A stretch of 64,000 nucleotides of DNA from NCBI RefSeq assembly GCF_001653515.1, contig NZ_LYOY01000029.1, forward strand, positions 1,612,001 to 1,676,000, given 5' to 3'. Of this stretch, positions 35,542 through 45,344 are shown piece by piece. The notes beneath the pieces are model-generated. The model made no database searches. It saw only the letters and a program-made list of their open reading frames with translations, and was not told where the DNA came from. This DNA comes from Streptomyces sp. ERV7 (GTDB lineage: Bacteria > Actinomycetota > Actinomycetes > Streptomycetales > Streptomycetaceae). Both the position numbers and the translations under genes were made by a program. The stretch's first letter is position 1. Every line of letters begins with the position of its first letter.

Positions 35542-36546
35542 CTAGTACTGCTTCTTCGTCTTGCTGATCTCGACCCAGTCGAACACCGCGTCGCACTGGT
35601 TCCCCTGCTCGCAGGAGAACTTGATCGTGTTCTGCCCCTGCTTCAGAGTCACCGGCGCCCACGTGTACTGCCAGTTGTTCTCCAGGTTCGGGTCGGTGGA
35701 CCCCCTGAAGTTCTTCAGGCCTATGGGCTGCGAGTTCGGCTTGCCGTTGACCGTCACGGTCGCGTTGGCGTCCTTGGCCGGGATGGCGAACCGCACGTAC
35801 AGGTAGTACGAGCCGGGCGACGGCAGATCGGCCTGCCACGTCAGGGAGGCGCCGATCTGGTTGAACCCGTTGACGTACGCCCCGTCCGTGCCCTGCGCAC
35901 CCTTGACGTCCTTGGCCAGCACCGCGCCCCCGCCCAGCTTCAGCGTCGCCGCGTCCTGCTTGGGGAGCTCCTGGGCCGCGGGGGACGTCGAGTCGGAGGG
36001 CTTGTTCGAGGGCTGCTGCGAGGTGCCCTGGGAGGTACCTCCGCCCGCCGGCTTGCCCGCGTCGTCGTCCTTCTTGCCGTCGCTGTTGCTGAGCAGCGCC
36101 ACACCGATGCCGATGACGACCGCCGCGACCACCGCGACCGCGCCGATCAGCAGGCCCTTGGTGTTGGGGCCGCGGCTGCCGCGCCCGCCGCCGCCGTCGA
36201 CCGGGGGCGCGGGCCGGTTGGGGCCGCCGCCGTAGGTCTCGGGAGCCGCGTACTGGGCGGTGGGCTGCCCGTACTGCTGCTGGGGGGGCTGGCCGTAGGG
36301 CTGCTGCGGGCCCTGGCCGTACTGCTGCTGCGGGACCTGCCCGTACTGGCGCTCGCCGACCGTCCGCACCTGGTTGTACGAGGTTCTGGGCACGCCGGGC
36401 TGCTGCGGGGTGGTCGGGCCGGGGTAGCCGTAGCCGTAACCGCCGGAGCGGGGCGGGGTGGCGCCGGAGGCCTGTCCGTCCTCGTACAGATAGCCGAACG
36501 GATCGTCGTCCTCGGGCGTGCTCGCGCCGTTGTTGCCGGGCGTCAT
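35542..36546 (-). CDS. Membrane-anchored protein with a CBM35/CBM6-like carbohydrate-binding domain
   Basis: 334 aa. Residues ~1-125 are proline/glutamine/glycine/tyrosine-rich with repeated YGQ-PQQ units and cytoplasmic in character. One transmembrane helix follows (GLLIGAVAVVAAVVIGIGVALL, about 130-151). A serine/threonine linker leads to a beta-sandwich from about residue 195 (AATLKLGGGAVLAKDVKGA... YYLYVRFAIPAKDANATVTVNG ... FDWVEISKTK), typical of galactose-binding-like CBMs. It is probably a surface glycan-binding protein; the ligand is unknown. Confidence 0.78.
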   Translation of the reverse strand: MTPGNNGASTPEDDDPFGYLYEDGQASGATPPRSGGYGYGYPGPTTPQQPGVPRTSYNQVRTVGERQYGQVPQQQYGQGPQQPYGQPPQQQYGQPTAQYAAPETYGGGPNRPAPPVDGGGGRGSRGPNTKGLLIGAVAVVAAVVIGIGVALLSNSDGKKDDDAGKPAGGGTSQGTSQQPSNKPSDSTSPAAQELPKQDAATLKLGGGAVLAKDVKGAQGTDGAYVNGFNQIGASLTWQADLPSPGSYYLYVRFAIPAKDANATVTVNGKPNSQPIGLKNFRGSTDPNLENNWQYTWAPVTLKQGQNTIKFSCEQGNQCDAVFDWVEISKTKKQY

Positions 36547-36653
36547 CCGGGGTCACTCCTCACTGTTCGCCAGCCGTCGCCGACCGGCCGAGCCTACCCC
36601 GAACGGCCGACACCATGGCTGCGACCTCGGTCGCACACCCGAGGAACAGGTGG

Positions 36654-38324
36654 TTAACCGGCGCGCCGGTGGACCTTCGCGCGCGACCGCTTTTCGATGT
36701 ACATGCGCTGGTCGGCGGAGCGCAGGACCTCTTCGACGGACATCCCGCAGCTGGCCCAGCCGATGCCGAAACTCGCCCCCACCCGGACCGCCCGCCCGTC
36801 CACCCGGATCGGCGGGATGATCGCGTTGCGCAGCCGGACCGCGAGGTCGGCCGCGTCGGCCGCGCCCAGGCCGTCGGCGAGGACGACGAACTCGTCGCCG
36901 CCGAGCCGGGCGACCGTGTCGCCGTCCCGCACGCCGGTGGTGAGCCGGCGCGCGACCTCGATGAGGACGGCGTCGCCGGTGTTGTGGCCGAACCGGTCGT
37001 TGATCGACTTGAAGCCGTCGAGGTCGCAGAAGAGGACCGCGAGGCCCTTGCTGCCGTCGTCGACGTCACCCTCGGGGGCGACCATGTGGACGTGGTGGTC
37101 GAAGGGGCCGCCGCCCGGCACCGGGTCGAAGTCGAAGCCGCCGGGAGCGCAGACCGCGTGCCCCGGGGTCTCGCCACGCCCGTCGTGCGCCCCTCCGTAC
37201 GCCGCGTCCAGCACCTCCACGGCGGTCGCGCCCACCGCGTACGGGCGCTGGCAGAGCCGGGCGGAGAGCCGGGCGCGCAGCTCGGCGCTGTTGGGCAGAC
37301 CGGTGAGCGAGTCGTGCGAGGCGCGGTGGGCGAGCTGGAGCTCGTGCCGCTTGCGCTCCTCTATGTCCTCGACATGGGTGAGCAGAAAACGGGGACCGTC
37401 GGCGGTATCGGCGACGACGGAGTTGCGCAGCGACACCCATACGTACGAGCCGTCGCGGCGCCCCAGCCGCAGCTCGGCGCGGCCGCCCTCGGCCGAGGTG
37501 CGCAGCAGGAGGCCGATGTCCTCGGGGTGGACGAGGTCCGCGAAGGAGTAGCGGCGCATGACGGCGGCGGGCCGGCCGAGCAGCCGGCACAGCGCGTCAT
37601 TGGTACGCAGCAGACGTCCGTGCTGGTCACCGCCCATCTCGGCGATGGCCATGCCGGACGGCGCGTACTCGAAGGCTTGCCGAAAGCTCTCTTCGCTCGC
37701 CCGCAGCGCCTGCTGCTCCCGCTCCAGGCGGACGAGAGCGCGCTGCATGTTTGCGCGAAGCCGGGCGTTGCTGATCGCAATGGCGGATTGCGAGGCGTAC
37801 ATCTGAAGCGCTTCGCGCCCCCACGCGCCGGGGCGCCGCCCGTTGCGCGGCTTGTCGACGGAAATGACGCCGAGGAGCTCCCGCCCGCCACCCGAGGCGT
37901 ACATCGGCGCGTAGAGGCGGTCCTGGGGGTGCCACTCGTCCTCGAAGCGCGGCTCGGGCCCTTCGGTGTACCACTGCGGGACGTCGTCCTCCAGGAGCAC
38001 CCAGCCCTCGGTGTGCGGGATGAACCGCAGGTCGCCCCAGCCCTCGCCCATGGTGAGCCGCCGCTCCCAGGAGGCGCGCGAGCCGACGCGCCCCGTGATC
38101 AGAGCTTCGGCGGCGGCGTTCCCGGCGAACGCGGCGACAACGAGATCCCCGTCAGGGCGTACGAGATTGACGCAGGCCAGCTCGTAGCCGAGCCCGGCGA
38201 TGACGCCGTCGGCGACGGTCTGCAGCGTGTCCGCCAGGCTGCGGGCCGTGTTCAGGTCGGTGACCACCTGATGCAGCTGCCGCAGGGTCGCAAGACGGAC
38301 GTACGGCTCCGACTCGGTCTCCAT
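36654..38324 (-). CDS. cdgB: CdgB-like diguanylate cyclase (GAF-PAS-GGDEF)
   Basis: 556 aa from the ATG of METESEPYVRLATL, behind GGAGAGCG; an in-frame start at 38354 is less likely. A GAF domain occupies residues ~25-195, a short coiled coil (ANMQRALVRLEREQQALRASEE) links to a PAS/PAC domain (~215-335), and GGDEF starts at SHDSLTGLPN. The catalytic loop ARLGGDEFVVL is intact. An unusual ~50-residue glycine-rich insertion separates SLTGLP from VLFCDLDGFKSIND. It would make cyclic di-GMP, which controls Streptomyces development through BldD. The layout matches S. coelicolor CdgB. Confidence 0.88.
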   Translation of the reverse strand: METESEPYVRLATLRQLHQVVTDLNTARSLADTLQTVADGVIAGLGYELACVNLVRPDGDLVVAAFAGNAAAEALITGRVGSRASWERRLTMGEGWGDLRFIPHTEGWVLLEDDVPQWYTEGPEPRFEDEWHPQDRLYAPMYASGGGRELLGVISVDKPRNGRRPGAWGREALQMYASQSAIAISNARLRANMQRALVRLEREQQALRASEESFRQAFEYAPSGMAIAEMGGDQHGRLLRTNDALCRLLGRPAAVMRRYSFADLVHPEDIGLLLRTSAEGGRAELRLGRRDGSYVWVSLRNSVVADTADGPRFLLTHVEDIEERKRHELQLAHRASHDSLTGLPNSAELRARLSARLCQRPYAVGATAVEVLDAAYGGAHDGRGETPGHAVCAPGGFDFDPVPGGGPFDHHVHMVAPEGDVDDGSKGLAVLFCDLDGFKSINDRFGHNTGDAVLIEVARRLTTGVRDGDTVARLGGDEFVVLADGLGAADAADLAVRLRNAIIPPIRVDGRAVRVGASFGIGWASCGMSVEEVLRSADQRMYIEKRSRAKVHRRAG

Positions 38325-38701
38325 TGCTCGCTCTCCCCGAGACCTCGACAGCAACTCCAGGATCCTGATTCGGCGCGCTTCTTCTCCGGCTTCCGGCCCG
38401 GCTTCTGGCTTCCTTGTGGGCGCTTTTGGTGCAGCGTCCCCGTCACTGAATCACAGCGAGCTGCTCACTCGGTACACAGGGTCAACAATTACTGCGCTCT
38501 GTGACTCAAGTCACACGGGGTGATGACAGGTGCCGTACGAGGGGTGGGAGCGCTCCGCGAAATTCCGGAATGCAAACAGGCGTTAATGCCGGTTTTTGGG
38601 GTGAGGTGGGGGTGGGGCGCAGCGAGGCTCGCCGGGGCGGTGCCGAGCGGTGGCGGGGCGAACCGTGGGGTACGCATCGCCCCGCCGACGGCCCACTCCG
38701 C
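38325..38701. promoter_or_regulatory. cdgB upstream region, no gene
   Basis: 377 bp. The clearest element is the 16-bp inverted repeat TGTGACTCAAGTCACA at 38500-38515, about 176 bp before the cdgB start. It resembles BldD sites in half-site sequence (TGAC...GTCA) but has one base less between half-sites than the usual BldD consensus. No convincing open frame. Confidence 0.5.
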
Positions 38702-40603
38702 TCAGTCCCCCGCTCGTCCCACGGTGATGTAGAGCCAGGACTCCCCCTCGCGGGGCTCCCGCAGCCAGGAGACCGTTTCGAACGCGTCCAGGTGCCCGTG
38801 CAGGACGGCCTCCTCGGAGACGCTCACCCCGAACGCGTCGGCTATCGCGTCGAGTGCCCGGCGCAGGTCGAAGGCGGCCCCGTCGGCCGCCCCACCGGGA
38901 TCCGTACCGAAGGACAGTCCGCCCGGTCCGAGGAGCCGGGGGGCCTCGCCGGTGGACGTCACCTCGTCGTCGTGGACGGTGAGGGAGTGGACGAGCCGGC
39001 CGTCCTCGGCGAGCGAGAAGTGGAAGGTCTCCGGCCGGCCGTCACGGTGATCGGGCGCGCTCTCGGCGACGAGGGTCAGCGCCCTGGTGCCGTGGGAGGC
39101 GGCGACTGCCGGGGAAACGAAGCGTGCCGTCCGCGCGTCCCTCCCCGCCGCGGCATGGGCGAAGCTCCAGCCGGTACCCGCGCTACCGGTACGGACGACC
39201 ACTCGGTCCTCCCACGTCTCGGTGCCCCGGGGCCGGTGCCGGAACTCGGCGTCCCAGCCCCTCAGCGCCGGGAGGACCGGACCGCCCGACCCGATGCGCC
39301 GGTGCAGTTCGGCGGGGTCGACTCCCTCCACCAGCAGCAGCCGGAACCCGCGCCGCAGCGACTCGGGGCCGGCGAGCCAGCCCAGGCCGTCGGCGTCCGG
39401 CGCGAGCTCCCCCACGGCCGGGGTGGACCGGAGCGCCATGGGCGCCTCGGCTCCGGCGCGTGGCGTCGCCAGCAACGCACACCCCCGTTCCGCGGTGAGG
39501 ACCGGGCCGAGGACGGAGTCGGCCAGCAGGCCCACCGGGGCGATGTGGTCGGTGGCCACGGGCAGCCATGAGGGTGCGGCCGCCGCGAGGGTCCGCCATG
39601 CCGCCTCGGGCCGGGCCTGTCGGGCCAGCTCGCGGGCGGCGACGACCGCTTCGCCGAACACGCCGGACGCCTCGTACGCGAACGTCCCTTCCCGGATCCG
39701 CTCCAGCACCCCCGCCACCGTCGCGCGGTCCTCCTCGGGATACCGCCCGAGGAACCGCGTGTCGTCGCCGCGTCCCGAGCGCACGTGTTCCGCGCAGCTC
39801 AGGGGCATCGTCTCGCGGGCCACGTACGGATCGCGCAGCGAGGCGCCCGCCTCGGAGCCGTCGCCGGCGCCCGACAGCACCTGGATCTGGGCCAGCAGCC
39901 GCCCGGCCCGGGGGCGCCCGCACGCCAGTGCCTCGGCGAGCACCTCGGCCGCCGCCTCGTGCGCACCGCTCAGGGCGTCCTCCCGCGCCCGCTCCACTCC
40001 GGCGTCCAGGGACCGCGTCGTATCGTTGGCGAAGCCGGGCCGGTCGGCGGACATACGGAGGAACTCCTCGTACATGTCCTCCATGAAGTGCCTGAACGAC
40101 GCGTGCCGCTCGGGCGGGGCCCCGCGCCAGCTCGCATACGTATAGACGGCCCACTCACCGCGCTCGTCCACGTCGTCCGGATCCAGCAGGACGTCCACCA
40201 TGTCGGACTCCACCGCCAGCTGGAGCGAGCGTCCCCACAGTCCGGCCTCCCGGATCTCCTCTTCGTCCGCGTCCTCTCCCAGCGACTCCAGCCAGATGCT
40301 GCCCAAATCGTGCGGATCTCCGCACCAGTCGATCCGCTCGGCCCCGGCCAGCAGATACACGAAGTTCCCCGCGTGCCGCCAGCCGTCGGTGGTCTGGAGG
40401 AAGGAGCGCAGCGACGGTGGCAGGGGCCGCCCGAGCCGCTGCTCCAGCGCGACGAGCCGCTCCTCGCCGACCGGCTCGAACCCCAGCCAGCGCGCCGCCC
40501 GCGCGTCCCGGTCGCCCTCCCCCGGCTCGCCCTCGGGGCCCTGCACATCGGCCCACTCCGCACTCCACCGCTCAAGGAACGGCCGCCATTCGAATCGCAT
40601 CAT
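38702..40603 (-). CDS. SMI1/KNR4-type protein with a long uncharacterised C-terminus
   Basis: 633 aa. Residues ~25-190 look like an SMI1/KNR4 (SUKH) domain: EERLVALEQRLGRPLPPSLRSFLQTTDGWRH, then IDWCGDPHDLGSIW and YTYASWRGAPPERHASFRHFMEDMYEEF. SUKH domains often occur in immunity proteins against polymorphic toxins. The remaining ~440 residues are alanine/arginine-rich with no family I recognise; they include a helical repeat-like part (200-340) and a beta-rich end (SWLYITVGRAGD). No toxin gene is adjacent. Confidence 0.65.
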   Translation of the reverse strand: MMRFEWRPFLERWSAEWADVQGPEGEPGEGDRDARAARWLGFEPVGEERLVALEQRLGRPLPPSLRSFLQTTDGWRHAGNFVYLLAGAERIDWCGDPHDLGSIWLESLGEDADEEEIREAGLWGRSLQLAVESDMVDVLLDPDDVDERGEWAVYTYASWRGAPPERHASFRHFMEDMYEEFLRMSADRPGFANDTTRSLDAGVERAREDALSGAHEAAAEVLAEALACGRPRAGRLLAQIQVLSGAGDGSEAGASLRDPYVARETMPLSCAEHVRSGRGDDTRFLGRYPEEDRATVAGVLERIREGTFAYEASGVFGEAVVAARELARQARPEAAWRTLAAAAPSWLPVATDHIAPVGLLADSVLGPVLTAERGCALLATPRAGAEAPMALRSTPAVGELAPDADGLGWLAGPESLRRGFRLLLVEGVDPAELHRRIGSGGPVLPALRGWDAEFRHRPRGTETWEDRVVVRTGSAGTGWSFAHAAAGRDARTARFVSPAVAASHGTRALTLVAESAPDHRDGRPETFHFSLAEDGRLVHSLTVHDDEVTSTGEAPRLLGPGGLSFGTDPGGAADGAAFDLRRALDAIADAFGVSVSEEAVLHGHLDAFETVSWLREPREGESWLYITVGRAGD

Positions 40604-40723
40604 GCCCCGATGGTGACACCCGCCACTGACAACTCCCCCGGGAGCAGGGCGAGTACGGCGTTCCGCCTGGTCGGCGCACGGGCACCGGGCCCGGCCACGA
40701 GGGTGTGCGGCGGGCGGAGCCCG

Positions 40724-40891
40724 TCACGCGCCTACGCGTCTCCAGCTTCCCCGGGCCGCCAGCGCGAGCAGCGCGCTGGTGACGAGGTCGCCGATGCGGC
40801 TCGCCTTGTCGACGTCCTTCACCGCGCTGATGAATCCGCCCAGGGCGAGAGCGGTGAGGAGGAGGGCGAAGAGGACCCAGAAGAGTTTCAC
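40724..40891 (-). CDS. Small single-pass membrane protein
   Basis: 55 aa from a GTG with GGAGG just upstream. Residues 1-23 are a strong hydrophobic helix (KLFWVLFALLLTALALGGFI). The rest is short and basic (ALAARGSWRRV). No family recognised. The ribosome site and helix make it more credible than the longer in-frame extension to 41122. Confidence 0.5.
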   Translation of the reverse strand: MKLFWVLFALLLTALALGGFISAVKDVDKASRIGDLVTSALLALAARGSWRRVGA

Positions 40892-41064
40892 GGCGCCTCC
40901 ATGGCGACTCCGGGATACCGGCGGGAGCGGCCAAGGTAGCGGCGGCGGCGACGGGTTGCCCCCGGAACCCCGCGAGGATGCCCCGTCCGGGTGGTCCTGC
41001 CTCGTCAGGGCGGAGAGGTTGCCCGATCTTGTGCCGGGCAACCCCTCATCCGTAAGTTGTCCCG

Positions 41065-41514
41065 ATGGGCATACTCGACAGGCTGACCGGCACCCGATAC
41101 CCCGAGACCGGTGTCGCGACACGTTCGGCGGCGGAGGTCCGGGCCGCGCTGCTCGCGGTCAACGGGCCGGACGTGCCGTTCGTCGTGCGCCACGGTGCCC
41201 CTTCCGAGCGGGCCGATCTGGTGGCGGTGTGGCGGGTGCGGGAGCTGGGCATCACCGTGCGGGCCCGGATGCGTCTCGTTCCGGCGCAGCACGAAGTGCG
41301 GGCGCTCAGCGAGCAGTGGGACGCGAAGACGCGTGAGTACTCGCGCGGGCAGATGACGACCGTCGCCCGTGACTGGACGATCGAGCGCGGTGACAACGGC
41401 CGCCCGCGGATGGCGGAAGGGGCGCACTTCGACTTCGCACGGATGAAGGACCCCCTGCGGGGCGCGGTCCTGGACGCGGGGTGGACGTGGCGTGGCGTGG
41501 TCTTCAGGCTCTGA
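41065..41514 (+). CDS. Conserved protein of unknown function
   Basis: 149 aa. No signal peptide or membrane helix. It contains SAAEVRAALLAVNGPDVPFVV at the start, a central VAVWRVRELGITVRARMRLV strand pair, and a C-terminal DAGWTWRGVVFRL. The predicted composition is alpha/beta and globular. I do not recognise the family. It is divergent from the small membrane protein. Confidence 0.65.
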   Translation: MGILDRLTGTRYPETGVATRSAAEVRAALLAVNGPDVPFVVRHGAPSERADLVAVWRVRELGITVRARMRLVPAQHEVRALSEQWDAKTREYSRGQMTTVARDWTIERGDNGRPRMAEGAHFDFARMKDPLRGAVLDAGWTWRGVVFRL

Positions 41515-41742
41515 CATGACCTCCTGACGGGCCTCCGGCTGCGGAAACCGCCGGACCGCGCAAGTCGGCCCCGCCTCGCCGACCGCACCCTGGACACCCG
41601 GCGGCCCACCAGCACGTGGGAGGGCCGATCGGGTGGATCACAGCGACTTCACCCGGATCGCACGCCCGCCCAACGCGGACGCGAGCCTCTCATCGCGGAC
41701 GATCTGCTCGGCAGACGAACGGAAGATGAGAAAGGCCCGATC

Positions 41743-42966
41743 ATGAGAAGACCCTCCCCGTCCCGCCGGTCGAAGGCGGCCCTCGGGCTCGCCGCGGCGA
41801 CGCTCACCGCCGTGGGACTGCTGCCGGCGGCGATCGCCCCGGCCCAGGCAGCGCCGCCCGCCGGCACCTTCTCCAAGGGGGGCGAGGACGACCACCTGTA
41901 CCCCCGCAACGAGCTGAGCCCGCAGTTGCGGGCCAAGCTCGACAAGGCGGTGCGGGACGCCATGAAGAAGGCGGGCATCCCGGGTGTCCAGGTCGGTGTG
42001 TGGCTGCCCGGCAAGGGCAGTTACGTCCGCGCCTTCGGTGTCGCCGACAAGCGCACCGGCGAACCCATGACCGACGACATGAGGGTTCGCATCGGCAGCG
42101 AGACCAAGACGTTCACCGCCACGGCGGTCCTCGAACTCGTCGACGACGGCCGCGTCCGTCTGAACGACCCGATCTCGAAGTACGTGAAGGGCGTCCCGAA
42201 CGGGAACCACATCCGGCTGCGCGACCTGCTCGACATGCGCAGCGGTCTGTTCTCGTACACCGCGGACAACAACTTCATCCACGACTTCCTCAGCAACCCC
42301 CAGCGGGTCTTCACGCCGAAGGAACTGCTGGCCTACGGGTTCAAGCACCCCAACGTGTTCGCGCCGGGCGCCAAGTTCCAGTACTCGAACAGCAACTACA
42401 TCCTGCTCGGCCTGGTGATCGAGAAGGTGACCGGCAAGAGCGTGCGGGAGGTCATCGAGCACCGGGTCCTCAGGCCCAGCCACCTCGACCAGACGCTCTT
42501 CCCCAAGGCAGGCGAGTTCCCGCGCCCGCACCCGCACGGCTACACCAACCAGACGCTCTCCGGCAAGGTCGCGGACAGCACCCACTGGAACCCGAGCTGG
42601 GCCTGGTCGGCGGGTGCGATGATCTCCGACCTGCATGACCTCAAGCACTGGGCCAGGGACCTCGCCACCGGCACCCTGCTGTCTCCGGCCACCCAGGCGG
42701 AGCGTCTCAAGGTGCTCCCCACCGGCACCCCCGGCGCGGGATACGGTCTGGGCATCGTCAACGTCAACGGGTGGACCGGCCACAACGGCTCACTGCCCGG
42801 GTACGAGAGCCTCACCGTCTACCTGCCGGAGCAGAAGGCGACGCTGGTCGCCCTGCTCAACACGGACATCCTCTACAAGGGCCAGGAGCCGAGCACCGTC
42901 CTCGGCACGGCCATCACGCAGGTCATCACACCGAAGCACATCTGGGGCCTGGAGCCGCAGCGCTAG
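41743..42966 (+). CDS. Secreted serine hydrolase, beta-lactamase/DD-peptidase family
   Basis: 407 aa. A signal peptide spans residues ~1-36 (RRSKAALGLAAATLTAVGLL... AQAAPPA). The class C beta-lactamase-like triad motifs are visible: SETK (S-X-X-K) in RIGSETKTFTATAVLE near residue 120, YSN in KFQYSNSNYILLG near 215, and HNG in GWTGHNGSLPGYES near 348. Such enzymes are D-alanyl-D-alanine carboxypeptidases or esterases acting outside the cell. AGAAAGG precedes the ATG. It appears complete at its 3' end, though the next gene is cut immediately beyond it. Confidence 0.88.
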   Translation: MRRPSPSRRSKAALGLAAATLTAVGLLPAAIAPAQAAPPAGTFSKGGEDDHLYPRNELSPQLRAKLDKAVRDAMKKAGIPGVQVGVWLPGKGSYVRAFGVADKRTGEPMTDDMRVRIGSETKTFTATAVLELVDDGRVRLNDPISKYVKGVPNGNHIRLRDLLDMRSGLFSYTADNNFIHDFLSNPQRVFTPKELLAYGFKHPNVFAPGAKFQYSNSNYILLGLVIEKVTGKSVREVIEHRVLRPSHLDQTLFPKAGEFPRPHPHGYTNQTLSGKVADSTHWNPSWAWSAGAMISDLHDLKHWARDLATGTLLSPATQAERLKVLPTGTPGAGYGLGIVNVNGWTGHNGSLPGYESLTVYLPEQKATLVALLNTDILYKGQEPSTVLGTAITQVITPKHIWGLEPQR

Positions 42967-42994
42967 GCGACCGTCACGGCGGGCGGGGCCGGGG

Positions 42995-43659
42995 CGCAGG
43001 GCCGCCGAGAGCAGCACCTGGTGGTCGCCGGTGAGCCGGGCCACCGACGGGCAGCCGCCGGTCTCGACGACGGCGAGCGCGGCCCGGGTCCGCTCGACCT
43101 CGCAGGCGCCCGCCGCGAGCAGTTCGCGGGCGGCCGGGTAGCTCATGCCGAGCACGGAGGCGACCTCGCGCGGGCCCAGCCGGTGGCGGACGGCGAGCTC
43201 CAGGGCCTCGCGCTGCTCGGGAGTGGTGCCCGCGGCCTCGGGCCAGGCGAGCAGGGCCAGTTCGCTCCGGCGCCGTTCGGCCTCCTCGGCCGGGACCGGG
43301 GCCCCGCCGCTCTGCTCGCAGGTGGGCGGGCGGCCGGTGTGGGCGCCCTTGCGGGCGCGTTTGCGCTCGGCGAGCTTGCGCAGACACGACCAGCGCGCCA
43401 GCGCGTACAGCCAGGCCTTGCGCTCGTCCTCGGTGTCGGGGCAGCGCGCGTGCTGCCGCTCGGAGACGGCGAGGACGTCACCGAGGACGTGGACGGCCTC
43501 GTCGTGGTCGCAGAGCACGGACAGGCAGTAGGTGAACAGGCCGTCGAGATACGCCTCGTAGCGCGCCGGCGGGCGCTGGGTCAACGTCCGGGGCGCGCGG
43601 CGCTGCGCCCGGTGTGCGCCGGTGGTGTGCGTGGGGTGATCCAGACCGCTGCTCTTCAC
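42995..43659 (-). pseudogene. Sigma-like N-terminal region of a probable BACON-type membrane protein, 3' end missing
   Basis: From the GTG at 43659 (VKSSGLDHPTHTTGAHRAQRR) the frame shows an ECF-sigma-like fold: PPARYEAYLDGLFTYCLSVL, ERKAWLYALARWSCLRKLAE and TTPEQREALELAVRHRLGPR. From memory, homologues next to radA continue with an anti-sigma-like zinc motif, a membrane helix and an extracellular BACON domain. Here family-like sequence stops at QVLLSAALR (~42,998) and runs into antisense of the hydrolase. About 220 of ~500 expected residues remain. Another apparent join. Confidence 0.65.
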
Positions 43660-43898
43660 CCGGCGAAGGTAGGCGCAGGATCCCGGGTCCTTCGTGCCGC
43701 TTGAGCACATTTACTCCTTACGGGTGAAGGTATCCCTCAAAAGGGGACAGGAACCCGGCCTTCCATCACGGAGGCTTGCCTTCCCCGGCGCGGAACGTTG
43801 CCTTCCTCCCTGTGGGGGAACGGCTTTCGACGGTGGACGCGGCGCCACCGGGCCCACTGCCCGGCGGCGCTGTCAGTGGTCGCCGCTACGGTGACGTC

Positions 43899-45308
43899 AT
43901 GGCTACCCGTACGAAATCCGCGAAGGACCGGCCGTCCTACCGCTGCACCGAATGCGGCTGGACGACCGCCAAGTGGCTCGGCCGCTGCCCCGAGTGCCAG
44001 GCATGGGGGACGGTCGAGGAGTACGGCACGCCCGCGGTGCGCACGACGGCGGCGGGCCGGGTCTCCACCGCAGCGCTGCCGATCGGCCAGGTGGACGCCC
44101 GCCAGGCCACCGCGCGCTCGACCGGCGTCGACGAGCTGGACCGCGTCCTGGGCGGCGGGCTCGTCCCGGGCGCGGTGGTGCTGCTCGCCGGTGAGCCGGG
44201 CGTCGGCAAGTCCACGCTGCTCCTCGACGTGGCCGCCAAGGCGGCCCGCGAGGAGCACCCCACGCTCTATGTGACGGGCGAGGAGTCCGCGAGCCAGGTC
44301 CGGCTGCGGGCCGACCGGATCAACGCGCTCAACGACCATCTGTATCTGGCGGCCGAGACGGACCTCTCCGCGGTCCTGGGCCATCTGGACGCGGTCAAGC
44401 CGTCCCTGCTCGTCCTGGACTCCGTACAGACGGTGGCCTCTCCGGAGATCGACGGCGCGCCCGGCGGCATGGCCCAGGTGCGCGAGGTGGCGGGCGCGCT
44501 GATCCGCGTGTCCAAGGAGCGCGGAATGGCGACGCTCCTGGTCGGCCATGTGACGAAGGACGGCGCGATCGCGGGCCCCCGCCTCCTCGAACACCTCGTG
44601 GACGTCGTCCTGTCCTTCGAGGGCGACCGCCACGCGCGCCTGCGCCTGGTGCGCGGAGTGAAGAACCGGTACGGGGCGACGGACGAGGTGGGCTGCTTCG
44701 AGCTGCACGACGAGGGCATCACGGGCCTGGCCGACCCGTCCGGCCTCTTCCTCACCCGTCGGGACGAGCCGGTGCCGGGCACCTGTCTGACGGTGACCCT
44801 GGAGGGCCGCAGGCCCCTGGTGGCCGAGGTCCAGGCGCTCACCGTGGACTCCCAGATCCCCTCGCCCCGGCGCACCACGTCGGGCCTGGAGACCTCCCGG
44901 GTCTCGATGATGCTGGCGGTCCTGGAGCAGCGCGGGCGGATCAGCGCGCTGGGCAAGCGCGACATCTACAGCGCGACGGTCGGCGGTGTGAAGCTCTCCG
45001 AGCCCGCGGCGGACCTGGCGATCGCCCTCGCGCTGGCGTCGGCGGCGAGCGACACCCCGCTGCCGAAGAACCTGGTGGCGATCGGTGAGGTGGGGCTCGC
45101 GGGCGAGGTCAGAAGGGTGACGGGCGTCCAGCGCCGGCTCGCCGAGGCCCACCGCCTCGGCTTCACGCACGCGCTGGTGCCGTCCGACCCCGGCAAGGTC
45201 CCGGCCGGTATGAAGGTCACGGAAGTCGCCGACATGGGGGACGCCCTGCGGGTGCTGCCGCGCGGGCGTCGCGCCGAGGCCCCACGGGGCGAGGAGGAGC
45301 GCCGGTAG
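43899..45308 (+). CDS. radA: RadA, DNA recombination/repair ATPase
   Basis: 469 aa. A C4 zinc finger (YRCTECGWTTAKWLGRCPEC, residues ~14-33) leads into the RecA-like core: Walker A AGEPGVGKSTLLLDV near residue 102, Walker B SLLVLDSVQTV. The RadA-specific KNRYG motif (VKNRYGATDEVG) is near residue 255, and a Lon-protease-like C-terminal domain (SEPAADLAIALALASAAS) follows. RadA processes recombination intermediates. It lies 36 bp before disA; radA-disA pairing is a classic arrangement. Confidence 0.96.
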   Translation: MATRTKSAKDRPSYRCTECGWTTAKWLGRCPECQAWGTVEEYGTPAVRTTAAGRVSTAALPIGQVDARQATARSTGVDELDRVLGGGLVPGAVVLLAGEPGVGKSTLLLDVAAKAAREEHPTLYVTGEESASQVRLRADRINALNDHLYLAAETDLSAVLGHLDAVKPSLLVLDSVQTVASPEIDGAPGGMAQVREVAGALIRVSKERGMATLLVGHVTKDGAIAGPRLLEHLVDVVLSFEGDRHARLRLVRGVKNRYGATDEVGCFELHDEGITGLADPSGLFLTRRDEPVPGTCLTVTLEGRRPLVAEVQALTVDSQIPSPRRTTSGLETSRVSMMLAVLEQRGRISALGKRDIYSATVGGVKLSEPAADLAIALALASAASDTPLPKNLVAIGEVGLAGEVRRVTGVQRRLAEAHRLGFTHALVPSDPGKVPAGMKVTEVADMGDALRVLPRGRRAEAPRGEEERR

Positions 45309-45344
45309 ACTTTGCCGTCGAACGTCTGCGACCGGAGGAGTGCA

